Shown here piece after piece: positions 26,962-41,900 of a DNA stretch of 64,000 nt; positions within the stretch are counted from its first letter, which is position 1; every line of letters begins with the position of its first letter. A program made the position numbers and the translations under genes. This DNA is from Diadophis punctatus similis. Its lineage: Eukaryota > Chordata > Lepidosauria > Squamata > Dipsadidae. The notes under the pieces were generated by a model. The model was not told where the DNA came from. It worked only from the letters and a program-made list of their open reading frames with translations, and did no database searches. The stretch spans positions 5,032,501 through 5,096,500 of the forward strand of contig JALIGW010000029.1 in NCBI GenBank assembly GCA_023053685.1, in the 5' to 3' direction.

Positions 26962-29900
26962 GTCTCTCTTTCCTCTCCTGCCCCCCATTCCTTCTTGTTT
27001 TCTGATGCTGGTCACAAACTCATCACTATTATTTTTTGCAGAACGGCCGTTTCTTGGGCAATGCTGACTTGGAGAGACAGAAATTCTCAGAATTAAAGCT
27101 CAACGGACCACAGGTAGGAAAAGAAACTAAAAACTTATTTCTGGCAAAGCTTACAGAAAGCTGTGAAGCTGTTTGGAGAAGATCTTAGATAATTGGTTGG
27201 AATCTTAGCAAAATCCCAAAAAAAATTTATATAAAATTTGAAGTCTTATATGGATAAAAGATGCGAAGGAACACCTTGGTGACTAAATGTATGAAAAGAA
27301 AATCCATGATATTCCATTCTTGTTTGGTGGTTTGCTATTTGACTTAATAGATTTATTTAAAGTAATTAAATGCAAATTATAACCAGAGTCCTAAAGTCTT
27401 AGTCAAGAGAGTTTCAGCATGTACCACTGAATTTATGTGAGTTTTCTACATGAGTTTTTTTTATATTATAGTGGGTGCAAACAAACATTATGTAGCACTT
27501 TGTTGCTTTCAGAGGCTTGAGCATAAAATATTTTTTTACAAATGGTGTCTGACCTGTAAGAAATGACTTCTTAAGAGTATTGTTTGCACAGAAATACTGT
27601 ATTTTTTGGAGTATAAGACGCACCGGAGTATAAGACGCACCTAGATTTTAGAGGAGGAAAACAAGAAAAAAGTATTCTGAACCAAATGGTGTAGTAATAT
27701 ATTATTTAATAAAATACCAGTATAGCAGAATACTTTTTACAACTATGTGTACTTTTTACAGCCATGTACACTTTTTACAACCATGTACACTTTTTGCAAA
27801 CTTCAAACTTGACAGCTTTAAGACTTGCGGACTTCAACTCCCAGAATTCCTCCTCCAGTCATGCTAGCTCTGGAATGGGAGTTGAAGTCCACAAGTCTTA
27901 AACTTGCCAAGTTTGAAGACCCTTGCACCCCTAACCCAGGGGTCTTCAAACTTGACAGCTTTAAGACTAGTGGACTTAAACTCCCAGAATTCCTCCTCCA
28001 GTCATGCTAGATGGGGTAATTAAAAGGCAAAAACACCCCTTTTTTTGCGAAAAATGACCCGTTTTTTGGCCATGTTTTGCAAAAACGAGGCATGCAGAGG
28101 GTTTGGGAAGCCTGCAGAGACTCCTAGGGGGTGGGGGAAGGCAAAAATGCCCCCATTTTTGCAAAAAACGGCCCGTTTTTCACAAAAATGTGATGCAGGG
28201 GCGGGGCTTCGGGAGGCCAGAAATGGCTGCATTCGGTGTATAAGACGCACCGACATTTCCACCCTCTTTTTCGGGGCAAAAAGGTGCGTCTTATACTCCG
28301 AAAAATGCGGTAGGTTGATGGGTTTTCTCCCTCATTTCCCTAGGACCATAGTCACCTCATATACAGCACCATTCCCAGGATGCAGGATCCAGGCCAAATT
28401 GTGGAAGAGACATATACCATGGAGGAGGACCCAGAAGGTGCCATGTCAGTTGTTTCAGTAGAGACCTCAGATGATGGGACAACCCGTCGTACAGAGACCA
28501 CGGTGAGAGTCTAGGGAGAAGTGGCGAGCGTGTTAGGCAATCTGTCTGGAAGGGTTTCTGTAGGGAAGAGGTGATGGTTATGGTTACCAGATGCATGGTA
28601 TTGAGTAACCTCTAATAGCAAATAAAAAGCATATAACACAAATAATGCTTTTCTATTTTTTGTCACTGGCAGCTGTCTTTATATGGTGATCTGAGGTAGC
28701 TTTCACCTGGTGATTTATTCAGTTTATTATTTCAAAAGATCAGTGCAGATATAATATAGAAAATTTATTAAGTACAGAGAAAGCTGCAAGATAGTTGCTT
28801 TTTGACCCATTAGTTATGCTTCCTCAGTCTGGTTGGAGTTAACTATTGTATTGGCATAAAGTTGATAATCAGCATGAGGAAATCATTAGTAGCAGATCTG
28901 AAATCCTGGAGGTGTTTTTGACTTGACATAAGGAACAGAGCATGCGATCCTGCCAACAGCTCTTGACTAGTTATGCGTTTGGTACTCTTGCGTTGTGTGA
29001 GGTGTAGTGGGATTCTAACAACCACAGAAACAGTTCTTCAGGTGTTCTTGTTGATGAGTGAAAAGTGTTGGATTTAATTTTCCTATAGTCCGGGAGTTTC
29101 AGGGATCAGAACATTTTCTAGGAAATTTTATAGAACAAGATAATATTTGAAGCTGAATATACAGGGCGTGACTTGAGATAATAGAGAGTAGTCTCCTGTG
29201 GAATTAATGAAGACATGCTCTGCAGCGCATGAGCAGTGATACCCGCTCTGCCCTCAGAACTATTGTGAAGTGACAAGTTGATGCTGGATAGCTCATTCTT
29301 ACTATTCTGTAGGTGAAAAAAGTTGTGAAGACCATGACCACACGTACAGTGCAGCAAGTTGGCCCAGATGGGTTACCTATTGATGGCTCTCCAGTTACCA
29401 ACAACTACATCCAGACCATGGATAGGAATTTCAGGAAGAACACAAACGGTGGCCCTGGGGCCTACATGACCCAGCCAGGCACGGCTACCCTTCCACGAAA
29501 CTATCACTACTCAGATAGTTATGGGCGGCCCTACGAAGATAGCTACCATGGCAGCGAACACAGCTACGGTAGCCTATCCCGAGTCACCCGGATTGATGAG
29601 CGCTACCGACCCTCCGTGGATGGCTACAGGGCTCCCAGCAGGCAGGATGTCTATGGTCCCCAACCGCAAGTGCGGGTAGGGGGAAGCAACATGGACCTGA
29701 ACCGCTTCCACGCTGAGCCTTATGGGCTGGAGGATGACCAACGCAGCATGGCGTATGATGACCTGGATTATGGTGCAGTGCCAGAATATGGGACAGCGAG
29801 GCGGACTGGGACACCTTCTGATCCCCGCCAGAGACTCAGGTAAGAGGATAAGTTTAGCATATTTTAGCCAGCCTTGGCGATGTTTCGATGTTTCTCCCAT

Positions 29901-32900
29901 GCTGTAGAGAAGAATCTAACTACCCTTGAAAAATTGATTGTAGTACTGAGTAACAGTGACATTTCTAAAGCAACCAGGACAGTTCTGGGATAAATTTAGT
30001 GTGGTACCCTAGATAGACGGCTGTTAACTCGAGACTATTTGTGTATCAAAAATTCTTCAGGGGAATAAATATGCTTGCTCCTTCTCTTGTAAGCGTGCAT
30101 GCAGGGAAGGATTACATCACAACTATGCTGAGCTGGTAATTTGTTTCAGTGACACAGATCTGTGTAACCGAGTCTCATTCCCGCTAATATGATAAATCCT
30201 AGTACAGGCAAGCGGCATGAAATTGCAGGTGGGGAAAATAGGACTCCCATAATAGAAAAGGTTCAAGTAACAAAAAGAACGCAAACCTCCAAGCTCTAAG
30301 CTTGTATTTTAAGGCGCTGTCTAGTCAGCTTCCTAATATGCCTGTATCATATGCTGCTCCATAGGAGATTCCTGCCTTCTAAATACCTATTTGCAACCAT
30401 AAACAGCGCAGCTCAAACTTTTATTATCTTACAAGACTATTTTTAAACATACAGGGAATCTTTCTCCCCCCCCCCCTGTTTTTTTCTCAGCCCCTTTCCC
30501 CCTGAATTTTTTTTAAAATTCTGGAAATGGTTAACACTTCCCAACCCAATGAATTGCTTTCTTTTAGAATATGGAATGCAATAGGACCAGGTACTGGTAT
30601 ATTCGCCTTTTATTCTTGCCTTCATTTTTTTTCCTATTGACTTTTAATGGGAAGATTTTCATTCTAGAACAGTGGGTTCTCAAATGTTTGGATTTTGGGA
30701 TCCTTTTACATTCTTAAAAATTACTGAGGATCTTTGGTTTGAAACCAACACATTTTAAAAATTGATTTTGCAGACCCCCCCTTGAAAGGGTCTCAGAGAC
30801 ACAGACACACACACGGTCACCCCAGACCACACTTTGAGAACTGCTGTGCTGGAGGATGTGAGGGCTGGAATTCTTACACCTGAGGACAAATAGCACAGTC
30901 AGAAGCTTTCTTGTAATGGGCCTCTTTTGCTGATTTTTTTTTATCTAGGACAGGGGTGTCAAACTTGCGTCGTCACGGCGGTGTCACGTGACATATCGGG
31001 ACTCCCCCCCCTTCGCTAAACCAGGCGTGGGCGTGGCCAGCACGTGATGCATCTGGCCCGCGGGCCGCGAGCTTGACAGCCCTGATCTAGGAGATCAGTG
31101 GATCTACTTTTGATTAGGCCTCAAAGACCATTTTTGAAAGAGCACAAAGCCGCTCCCCGGGAGAAGCCCCCGATCTGCTATTTGACAGGCTTGCCCCACA
31201 TACACAGTGAGAGGGGAGCGCTAGCTGTCCCATTTCACCACTTCAAAACTTGCACTTAAAACAAGCTTGCCACTCTGCTGATCATAGCCTTGTTTGAGGG
31301 TTGATTTTACAAACTACATCCTCCAGGAAGCGGTGGATGCAACGGGAAATCCCATCTCTTCCAAAGCCGCCTCCTCTTGTAGCCCATCAGACAGCCCATC
31401 TGTTCTGGCAGATGGTGGGTGAAGCAGGAGAGACTCGGGCTTTCCCAAACAATATGGTCCTGGAGGAGAGTGCCTAGGAACCAGATTTGGCGATGGGCAT
31501 TCCCAAGCCAGCCTGAGGTAAAGTGAAGAGCAAAATGTATGAAATTAGCCCAGATTAAAATGGCTGCAGTTTGCTGTCAGCTTAAAGGGAAAAATACCAT
31601 TTTAACATCAAAACAGCTGAGGATGACTTTAGGTGCTTCACATATGTAGTGGAAACAAAATTACTCATAGGGTTATGGCAGAAAACCTTGTCAGGACATG
31701 TTTGTCCTGTGCTTAGATGAAAGTGAGGACATAGTCTAGGGTCAGACTATATAGCTCTGTTTTATTATCATGTTGACAGTTTCTTTTGACTTCAACTTTG
31801 TTTTTCTAACTTGTCAAGCTGACAAAATTCAGAGGTGTTTTTTTAAAAAAAAACTTCTGCGGTTGATAGTTTTAGCTTCGAGAAAAATTAAAATCTTATT
31901 GTAAATGCAACTAGAAAGTGTAATTAGTTTCTGAACAAGCTGTACTTTTATGTTTCATAAATTTATCGAACATGAGTTGTGTTGAATTGTTTGTTCTTAA
32001 AATAACAAAATGAACTTAGGACAGGTCAGGGGGAAAAATTAATATGGCATGTATTTATATTTTTCCCTCAGATTTCTGTTTTCCAACAAAAATAGAATTT
32101 TTAAAATGTTCACCTTTACCACAGGTATAAGATTTTAGTGCCATTGACGAGAAAATATCTTTTATCCTGAGAATAATGTAACACACATTCCTTCATGTGC
32201 TTACACATTCCACCAGATGCATCCAGACATATAAAGCTGAAAATATTAGGCCTCGATGAACGAGGTTGTTGAGTTATGCTTGAAACACTTTTTAAAGCGT
32301 TTTCTTAGGCTTGATTTTTTTTTCTTTTGCTGGATTGTGGCTAAATCTTGGATACAAGGTCTCTATTTTAGACCTCAGCTCTGCACTTACCCAAGACGCT
32401 CCCTGCCTCCTTATAGCAATAGCACTTTACTTATATACCGCTTCATAGTGCTTTCCAGCCCTCTCTAAGCGGTTTACAGAGTTCAGCATATTGCCCCCAA
32501 CAATCTGGGTCCTCATTTTACCCACCTCGGAAGGATGGAAGGCTGAGTCAACCTTGAGCCTAGTGAGATTCGAACAGCTGGACTGCTGAACTAGCAATCA
32601 GCTGAAGGTCGCAATGCTGCTTTTAACCACTGCGCTATCTCAGCTCCTTTCCTCATCTGAGTAAATACTAGTTTACTTTGTGGAGGAGTTGTAAAAATTA
32701 CAGTGTATGCAGGAAGTATTACATGGCTGTACAAATAATATTGCAATACAACTGGTACAGTGGTGGGTTGTAAATGATTTTGCCACTGGTTCGCACTTGC
32801 GTGCGCATGCGCAGAAGCATCCCGGGCGGGTGGGCGGAGCCTCCTGCCGCCGGCACTACCGGTTCTAAGAACCGGTCCAAACTGGGATCAACCCACCGCT

Positions 32901-35900
32901 GATCTGGTAGTGATAACATGACTACTATTCTTTTTGATAAAAGTCTTCTGTGCTACAGGTGGGTTATAGCAAGAGAAGGGTATTTTTACGATGGTTTGGC
33001 AATGAGTTACTGCTTATACCAGTGTGGGCTTGCTATGTGAAGATAGATGTGATTAGTTCACGGAGGTTTTTTTTTTTTTGCCTCTTTTTCTTTTCTAAGG
33101 TATGGAAAGATCCTGATATCTTGTTCAGTGTGAGAAATCTGTTTATCCTCTGGGCTAAAATTGCTTAACTTAGATTCTTAACTGGTCTGATAGCTGCTGT
33201 AGGATCCTGGGAATATGAATTTCCATTTTTTAAAAAAGAATTAAACACCATTCTAACTTGCTAGCTTGATCCACTGCAGAGGCCTAAATTGTTCCACCTA
33301 AACATTCCAAAAAAGAGGATGTGGTTGTGGTTTCCACTGAAATGGGGCAATGCAATAGTAATTATGGAGTACAGCTTCCATTTCTTCTGTGTATTCAAAC
33401 TGCCTTCCCTTCTCTAATGCAAGTTTATGTCCCTTGCCTGCCTGCCTGCCTTGTCTTTCACAAGTATGGTCTGAATTGTCATAATCTGATTAGTCTGCCC
33501 ACTCCTTCCATGTTACAGTCTTCAGCTACAGTAAATTGCATAAATTTACATGCAGGCATGCAGACAGTCTTCTGTAATACTTCTGTTTGACTTTTGCTGC
33601 CATTTGAAAGGAAGCATTCCACCTCCGAAGGTATGCATACACCTTGGTTGCCTAAGTTGAAGTCTGCAGATGAAATTGCCTTGTTGTTTGCTTGCCATTT
33701 TATCCATTATGGACTAATGCCTATAATTGCCTGATGTAATATTCAAAAATCAGTAAAGCGCTGGAGTAATTTCCCCCTAATCCGAGCATGATGTCTTACA
33801 TTATGGTAACCTAAGGCATCTGGAGAGTATCTAGTTGAGGAAGGTTCTTCAGCTAATAACAAAATCAGACTTTAAAAAGCAAATTAGAGATTGAAAAACC
33901 TGCAAACCCTTTCAAATTATTGGTTAACTCAGTGTTAGAATCTTTTTATAGCAAAACCAGATGCAAGAGGGAAGATTGGTGGTTAGAATCACATGAGATT
34001 GTCCAATGTATGTAATAAGTGTCCACAGTCTGTCATGGTAACACTAATGCAAGACTTTGGAGTAGATGTTCAGAGACCCAGTAAGCAGAAGAACCCTTGT
34101 GGCCAGGGGTGGGTTCCGACTTAGCTCGCTGCTGCTTTGCTTCCTCCTGCGCAGCGTGCAAAAAAAATTCCCAAAAAATTTTAAAAAGTAAAAACGCCGA
34201 AAACAAGCTGGCAACTGCATGCACAGTGCCAGAAACTCTGCTTCTGCGCATACGCATAATTTTTTTAAAAAAAATAAATAATTTTTTTAAAAAAAATAAA
34301 TAATTTTTTTTAAAAAAATAAATAATTTTTTTTAAAAAAATAAATAATTTTTTAAAAAAAATTTTTTTAAAAAAAATAAATAATTTTTAAAAAATAAATA
34401 AATATTTTTTTATAAAAAAATAAATAATTTTTTTAAAAATAAATAAATAATTTTTTTAAAAAACGATAGCGGTTCCCACGGACCGGCACCAACCGAACCG
34501 GGTCAGTGACATCATCGTGACATCACCAGCGGGCCGCTATCGGTTCGGGTGAACCAGTCCACACCGGGAGGAACCCACCCCTACTTGTGGCCCAATAGTC
34601 TTCTGGGTTAAAATGGCAATGAACAGCTCTGGAAAGTCAGAGTACAAATTGGGGAATCAGAGAAGGGTGAAAAAGGTTATCCTCTTCTTTCCTCTCATTC
34701 TTATAACCCTGGTCTGAATTTGGAGTTTTCCTCAGCTGACTTTTTTTTTAATACACTTAGGTGGTTAATCCTAATCGCAGATATCCCAAATCACATCACA
34801 ATTTTGGCCCTGTTTTTCTGCAGAGAAACTTCATGCTCGTCCTTTCTTTAACTGAAGGTTGGCATCAGTCATTAAAGCTGTTGCCAAAGAACATATGCAG
34901 CTGTGAGGCAATTACAGTAGCAAAGACTGTCCTGAATTTCCCAATCACTATCTTGGCAAGGAGAATAGCACTAGCTACACTCAGCAAAGACCTCTGCAAG
35001 GAATCTGGAATCTCTCTGTATTCAATTGAGTAGATAAGATCCCAAAATAACCAACTCCTAGAGACCTTGCAGCAGCTGGTTTCTGACAAAGTCCAGGAGA
35101 AGGATTGTTGCTGTTATCATCATATGCTTTCTTGATACTGACAAAATAAAGATGAGCCATTTCCACTGGTTGACAGCTGAAATGACCTCTGGGGGCCTGT
35201 CATCCCCATGCGTTTTCGAGCCTAAATATCATGTTGTGAAGGTAACCTTTTAAATAACTAGTCCAACCTCAGCTGCATGCTGAGAACACTCATCCGTAAT
35301 TATTTCTTTTGTGATTCATGGTGGCCTTGATACTTTGAAAATACTTACAGTGTGATGATCTTTGGTGCCCTCCCCAACACTTGAATGGATATAATTGGCA
35401 TAAGATCCTTGCCTAACAAAGATTTGGCTCCATTTTTGACCTGTGAGAGGCAAACTTCTTGTTTTATAGGATGATGACAAAATAATCCTAACCGTTGCTT
35501 CACTTCATTTGAATTGGCATCTCCTTTCCCTTGTGCCATGGCACGAGCATGATCTAGATCAGGGCTGTCAAACTGGTGACCCACGGGCTGGATGCGTCAT
35601 GCGCTGGCCACGCCCACGCCCGGTTTAGTGAAGGGGGGGGAAGTCCCGGTATGTCACATGACAACACGAGTTTGACACCCCTGAACTAGATGAATGTATA
35701 TCGACACACCTCATATCCAAATTGAATCATGAGTGGCTCTGTTGGACTTCTTTATAGCTTTAAATACTGACATGCTTGCTGGAATGGATTTGGGGAGGAG
35801 ATTTTTTTTGAGATGGTGCTGTGGAGGTGGATATTATTAGACATCTTAGCTACTGGCACAGAGTGTGTGACAGGCAATTACTGTGAGAGGTGGCTTGGAG

Positions 35901-38900
35901 TTCACTGGCCAATTTGATAGACTATCAAGTGCCTCTCCCTTTCCATCTAAATTTAGAAAAGTTGTAGGTAGCAATAGGTTGGATGAGACGCTATTGTTGC
36001 TTTGAGGAAAATAGGAGACAGGAGGTATGTTTGCTGCCTTAAGTTGGCTAAATTAAAAAAGACGTAGGATAAAATAATAACTGGCAAATTACATCTTTAA
36101 TACATTGCTTGTGTTTAGTAGAAAAAGGACCAGGGCTTATTAATCTGTCTTGGGTGGCATTGCGTTCCCTTCGAAACCCAACTTGCAGTTTAAATATATC
36201 CTAGTTCAGATTTTGCTACAGATATCTGTTTAATTGTGTGGCCAGGAGAAGTGCTTTTGCACTTCAGCTAGTGCACGATCTGCACCTTTTCCTGGAGATG
36301 TTGCGTGAGTATTGTAACCCAAAATCTTCAATTGTGTCTTGCTTGGACAACTGTAAGCTGCTTTGCTTGAGTCTTTCACTAAAGAGTGTTCAGATCTTCT
36401 GTTGGCTAAGAATTCTCCAACTAAACCGCGGAACATTATAGGAAGCATGTGATTCCATCACAATAATTTTAATAGCTGGTTTATGACCTATAAAGTTCTA
36501 TGGGAGCCAATGTCTAAATGACTGCTCTCCCGTGCAAATTAGCTTAGATTTTATTGAAAGAAGCTTTCAATTTCAAACTTTCTTTTTCCTTTTCCCTGAC
36601 GTTTTTGATAGTGCTTCCAAAGGTATGGAAGTCCTTAATAGAAGAAGGTGCTCCTTTGGCTTCTTTTCTGATGACCTTTTTATAAATTAGCAGAAATATG
36701 TTTGCTTAGATTAGGGCAGTGCTTCTCAATTATTTTCTGTTATGCCCCCCCCCCCAGGAAGAAGTAAATATTTTGTGCGCCCCCAACTCTTCGATCTGGG
36801 CCCCAATGGAATTTTAGTGTTAATATTTATTATTTTACTTATTATAAGCTGCAAGCAAACTATTGGCTGGGGAAGGCTGCTCTACCCACTTACCTGGGAG
36901 TAAGTCACACTGAACTCAGTGGAGCCTGTTTTCGGTTAGGCAGGCATAGGCTACCATGCTTAGGGCCCTCTTTTGAGATGGGGCCAGACCAGCTTAATCA
37001 AGCCGATGTTTTGGGGTCACCGGCCTGGCCCATAAGCGTCGCCTCTGCCGGGCACTCACAGTGAATGGTGTGGAAGGAGGCTTTAGGGTGCCGTTCGGAG
37101 CTTTCGCCCAGCTGCAGAGGATGCTCCTCCTTGTCCAGCAGCAGGTTCGCCACGCCGTTCATGGCTACCGCGGCGCCCGCCGAGAACAACAAGAACCCAC
37201 GCAGCCACCTGGCTGCCTTCTCTTCCTGGCTCGGAGCAGCGTGCAACTGGGAAAACACTCCCCGTCCGGGGGAATCAATCAAGCGGGGCCACACATGTTC
37301 CCTAGGGTCACACGCGCCCACCCTGGCATCGCTTCGGGCCCCCAGGGGGGCGCGCCCCACTATTTGAGAAACACTGGGCTAGGGCTCAATTCTGTCTCAT
37401 TTCATTATAGGCACTTGAACTTGCTGTTTTTTCAGACTTACTCTTTGGAGGATTTCTTTTGCAGTCTGCTTTTTATTCGTCACATTGCACATTGCATTTT
37501 ATGGATGCATAATGTAGATATCCATAATTGAGTACTCATTTGTTGGAAAAGGCGGGATATAATTCAACAGATTAAAAATGCCTCAAACTCTGGGTAGGAA
37601 TGAACTCTCTGTTGAAATGATACAAACGATGCTGTCCCTTGGGTTTGACCAGAGTCAATAATTAAACAACCTGCAAGTCTTTATTATAATAGAAAAATGT
37701 CATTGGTTACCTGTGACGTTGGTATAAAAATTGCTCCAATGGAATCTACATATGTGGATTTTGACCTCTAGCCACCAGTTGTGAAACCACCGTGCTGTGT
37801 ACAGACTGATAAAGATCGCAGAGATCTTTGGAATCTGAGTATTTCTTGCAGCTGGCTCTTTCTCTCTGGCTTCTCCCTTACTATCCAGACTGGAGCTTTT
37901 GTATGTCTGTGTGCGAGTTTGTATGCATTTCCCCCTCCCCCTTCTGACTTTATGGAATCCTCTGATATTATCTTAATTCATTTGTTCTGAGCAAGAAACC
38001 TGTAAAAGGATTGTGATTTGGTAGCTCACATAAGAGAGCTCTTAAGAATTTCTCTTATGCATAGTGTCCTCTAGTTTTAATTTTTCATGAATGTTGGAGA
38101 TCCACTTTCGAGAATTCTGCCAGAATTCTTAAGAATACACAAAACATTTGGGAGATAATGTGCTTGGACAATAAGTCACAGGAGAGGTTTAATTTCCTCT
38201 TGCTTCCCACATTGTTCACATCTCGAAGAGGGCAAGATTGCGTTGAAACTATTTCCCAGAACAGCTGCAAGGTCCAAGTGGTTTGCTTTAGACTAGGCTT
38301 AAAAACAACCCCCATCCCCACCTCCTCAGCTTGCATTTGTTGCATGGAGCAGAATACTATATGCTTACACTCTGTGATCAAGAGATTAGGAGAAGCAAAG
38401 AACTGTGTATTTGTGTGTGGGTGCAGGGCTTCAAAAATAACCCAGAACTATGTGGGTATCTTGTATGGACAAGTTTGAAAGATGGAAAATAATTGTTAAC
38501 CGTCATTGTCTGTCTCTCAAGGCACCTGGGAAACTTGCAGTCTGGTTCAGAGGTCTTTAAATTCCCTTCCTTCAGGGACCACATTTCATGCTGACTTGTC
38601 TGAGGAAGATATCGGATAATGCTCTCTCTTTAGTCCGGCTGTGACTGACAGCTCTTAGATTCTGCTATTGCCCCAAATAAACCACGTAGGGGCACAAAGC
38701 TCTTCTATTGTTATGAGCCTTAAAGCAAGTAACACTTTCTTGAAAATCCTTTGTTGTCACAGATGTTGATAGAGAACATTTCAGGAACATAATTGAAAGT
38801 TACCATTCTGAACCAATATTTTATTTGTTTGTTTGTTTGTTTATTTATTTATTTATTTGTTGCATTTGTATGCCGCCCACTCCACAGAGACTCTGGGCGG

Positions 38901-41900
38901 CATACAAATGCCGCCCAGAGTTTAGAACCCCTCACAGAGCATTTACAAATCAGAGTCAGCTGATTTGAACTAGGCAGGCCAGTGGTTTGACTTAGTATGA
39001 GGCAATTCCTTGTGCTGTCAAGAAAAATTAGCGGGGTAGAACAAAGTTATTTATTTTCTTTAGCTTATCTTATGACAAAGTACTTTATCTTGGACATTTT
39101 TCAACCAAAGATCAAGAGGCAAACTGATTCCAGACAATTTATTGTTGAATTGCCTTGGCTTACTCAGGTTTTACAAAAAAAAGTTCACATGACATCACCC
39201 ATCTGGAATCCTCTTATATTTTCCCTAAATATCATGGGATGTCTTACCAAAGAAAGTGCAACTTTTCTGAAAATTGCTGAAGAAAACGTGCAGTGTAATA
39301 AGCCATTGGTGTATTATGGTGGCTTTGGTATTACAGTACTTCTGTGTTTTTAAGAGGTACGGCTTTGGTGTAGGCAGTTATGTATTGTGGCTTATCACAC
39401 ATTTGTGGTGGGCTATCATTTCATAAAGGACGCGGTGGCTCAGTGGCTAAGGCGCTGAGCTTGTCGATCAGAAAAGTCGGCAGTTCAGCAGTTCGAATCC
39501 CTAACGCCACGTAATGCTGAGCTTGTTGATCAGAAAAGTCAGCAGTTCGAATCCCTAATGCCACGTAACAGGGTGAGCTCCCGTTACTTGTCCCAGCTTC
39601 TGCCAACCTAGCAGTTCGAAAGCACGTAAAAAATGCAAGTAGAAAAATAGGGATCACTTTAGTGGGAAGGTAACAGCGCTCCGTGCGCCTTCGGCGTTGA
39701 GTCATGCCGGCCACATGACCATAGAGACTTCTTTGGACAGCACTAGCTCTTCGGCTTAGAAACGGAGATGAGCACCGCCCCCTAGAGCCGGAAACGACTA
39801 GCACGCATGTGCGGGGGAACCTTTACCTTACCTATCATTTCATAATTTTTTAAATGATGTTCATTTCAATGTTATAACTTAAGTAGTATGAAAAAGTTAT
39901 TTGGTTATTCTTTAAGAAATCAAAATAGTGAAAGGCCACTTATGTAAGAGCTCCTCATAGTTTATAAACTTCAATAAACTAAAGTTTATTAAAAGTGTAT
40001 TATAATACTAATGAACTAATATTTCTAGTGAAATATATTCACTTTAATATTTCTAATGAAATATATCCACGTTAAAACAGAAAAGAGGGGAAAAGTCTAG
40101 TTCTAGTCACTGTTATTTTAGTAAAGTGTTTAATGCTGAAAGAAGAGCAAGTGTGTTTTATAAAAAGTCTTATAATGGGAAAACTAACTTGAAGGTATGA
40201 TTCACTTGCAACCCTAGGTGGGAGGTAGGTATTTCACTGTTTCAAGACTGCAGGGTTTCATTATCCAGTACTTGAGGGCGAAAATATTGGCAGGTATTTT
40301 ATTCAGTTTCGTGTTGCAGCTGCTACTGGCTAAATAGGTTGCTTTGTTTGATCAGGGACTTCCCAGTCCTCTTCTAGACAACTGGCATAACACACAGCTC
40401 TCCTCCTGAGCTGAAAGAATGTCAAAGAGCAACCTGTAAAAATAATAAGAATAAAAAAAGGCACGCCACTGCCCAGCCAAATGCAATGTTTAAGAATTCT
40501 GAACTTGAGGCAGATGGTGAGTGAAGGCGGCTTTAGCTACGTTTCCTTGGTGCTTGCCCCTGCGTGGGCCTAAATGGCAGGGATAACAGGTGCTAAGCTG
40601 AGGAATTGCTGGACTCTGCTGCGGAAACCAAAACGTGAAATGACATAGACCTGATACGGCCTTTTGTCACTTGGGTAAAAAGTTAGATAACTCTTCTATT
40701 CAGGGCAGATAAACGTCCATTCTGTTAAAAGTCAGAATCAAGTTGGCGGCAGTCTTTTGTTCCAATATAGCAGCCTGGCTTTCTTCATACATACTTACAT
40801 AGTAGCAGCTCCTAGCTAATTTTAAAAGAATGTAGAGTAATCAGATGGCGATAAGACACCAGGGACTAAGTGCTGCTATGTACACTGATCAGCTTCTGTG
40901 TTTGAGCAAGAGGGAAGGTTGGACTGACTTTTTTCATGCTCACAATAGGAATGGAGGGAACATAACTTGAGTTGAGAGACATCATTCTTTTCTCCAAAGG
41001 CCAAGATCTTAACAGCTCTGCCATGCGTAGCTTTTGTTTCCAACAGTACTTGAAGAAATTAAAGACCTCAAGAGTATATTTAAAATTGTGTTTTGACATT
41101 TCCAACATAATGGTGATATTTTATTTGATATTTTCGCAAGTCTTGCATATGGCACATATTATCATCAGTGGTGGACATGTGAAAAAGCAAAAAAAGTTTT
41201 GGGTTAAAATCAGAAAAATAATAGAAGAAATAATAAAGGATCACATTGATTGGAAGCCAGAAATCTTTTTGTTGGGAATTATATCCGGTAATTATGTGAA
41301 AGAAATATATTATTTAATAATACATATTGTTGACAGCCGCTAGAATAATATATGCAACAAAATGGAAGAATGATGACATACCGAATGATGAGGAAATTAT
41401 AAGAATTTTTTTTGACTGCGCTGAGATGGATAAGATGACAAAAGAATTACAAGACAAGGAGGAATTAGAATATTATTTAACATGGAATAGATTTTATGAA
41501 TGGTTAAAGAGCCGAGATGGTGCAGTGGTTAAATGCAGCACTGCAGGCTACTGCTAGTTCAGCAGTTCAGCTGTTCAAATCTCACCGGCTCAAGGTTGAC
41601 TCAGCCTTCCATCCTTCCGAGGTGGGTAAAATGAGGACCCAGATTGTTGGGGGCAATATGCTGAACTCTGTAAACCGCTTAGAGAGGGCTGTAAAGCACT
41701 ATGAAGCGGTATATAAGTCTAAGTGCTATTGCTATTGCTATTAAAGAACAGGGATAATGGAGTATAGAATGTGTAAATACCAATTATTAAATTTATATAA
41801 ATGTAAGTAATAAAACAAAATAGACCAGGAAATAAATGTGTATATATAGAAGAGCATATAGTAATCACGAATATAGAAAACAAGATAAATATTTATAATA

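Noticed and set aside
28045..28461. 138-residue open frame crossing into exon 3
   Set aside because: It begins inside the TA-flanked MITE and crosses the exon 3 acceptor in the wrong frame.
38997..39353. 118-residue open frame in intron 4
   Set aside because: No recognised motif, no neighbouring exon signals, AT-rich composition like the surrounding intron.
39427..39560. Possible tRNA gene (A and B boxes present)
   Set aside because: No cloverleaf with proper acceptor stem. The block is the head of a SINE with target duplications.
41327..41744. Open frames with L1-like and SINE sequence
   Set aside because: Parts of the broken L1 ORF2 and the nested SINE, not a host gene.
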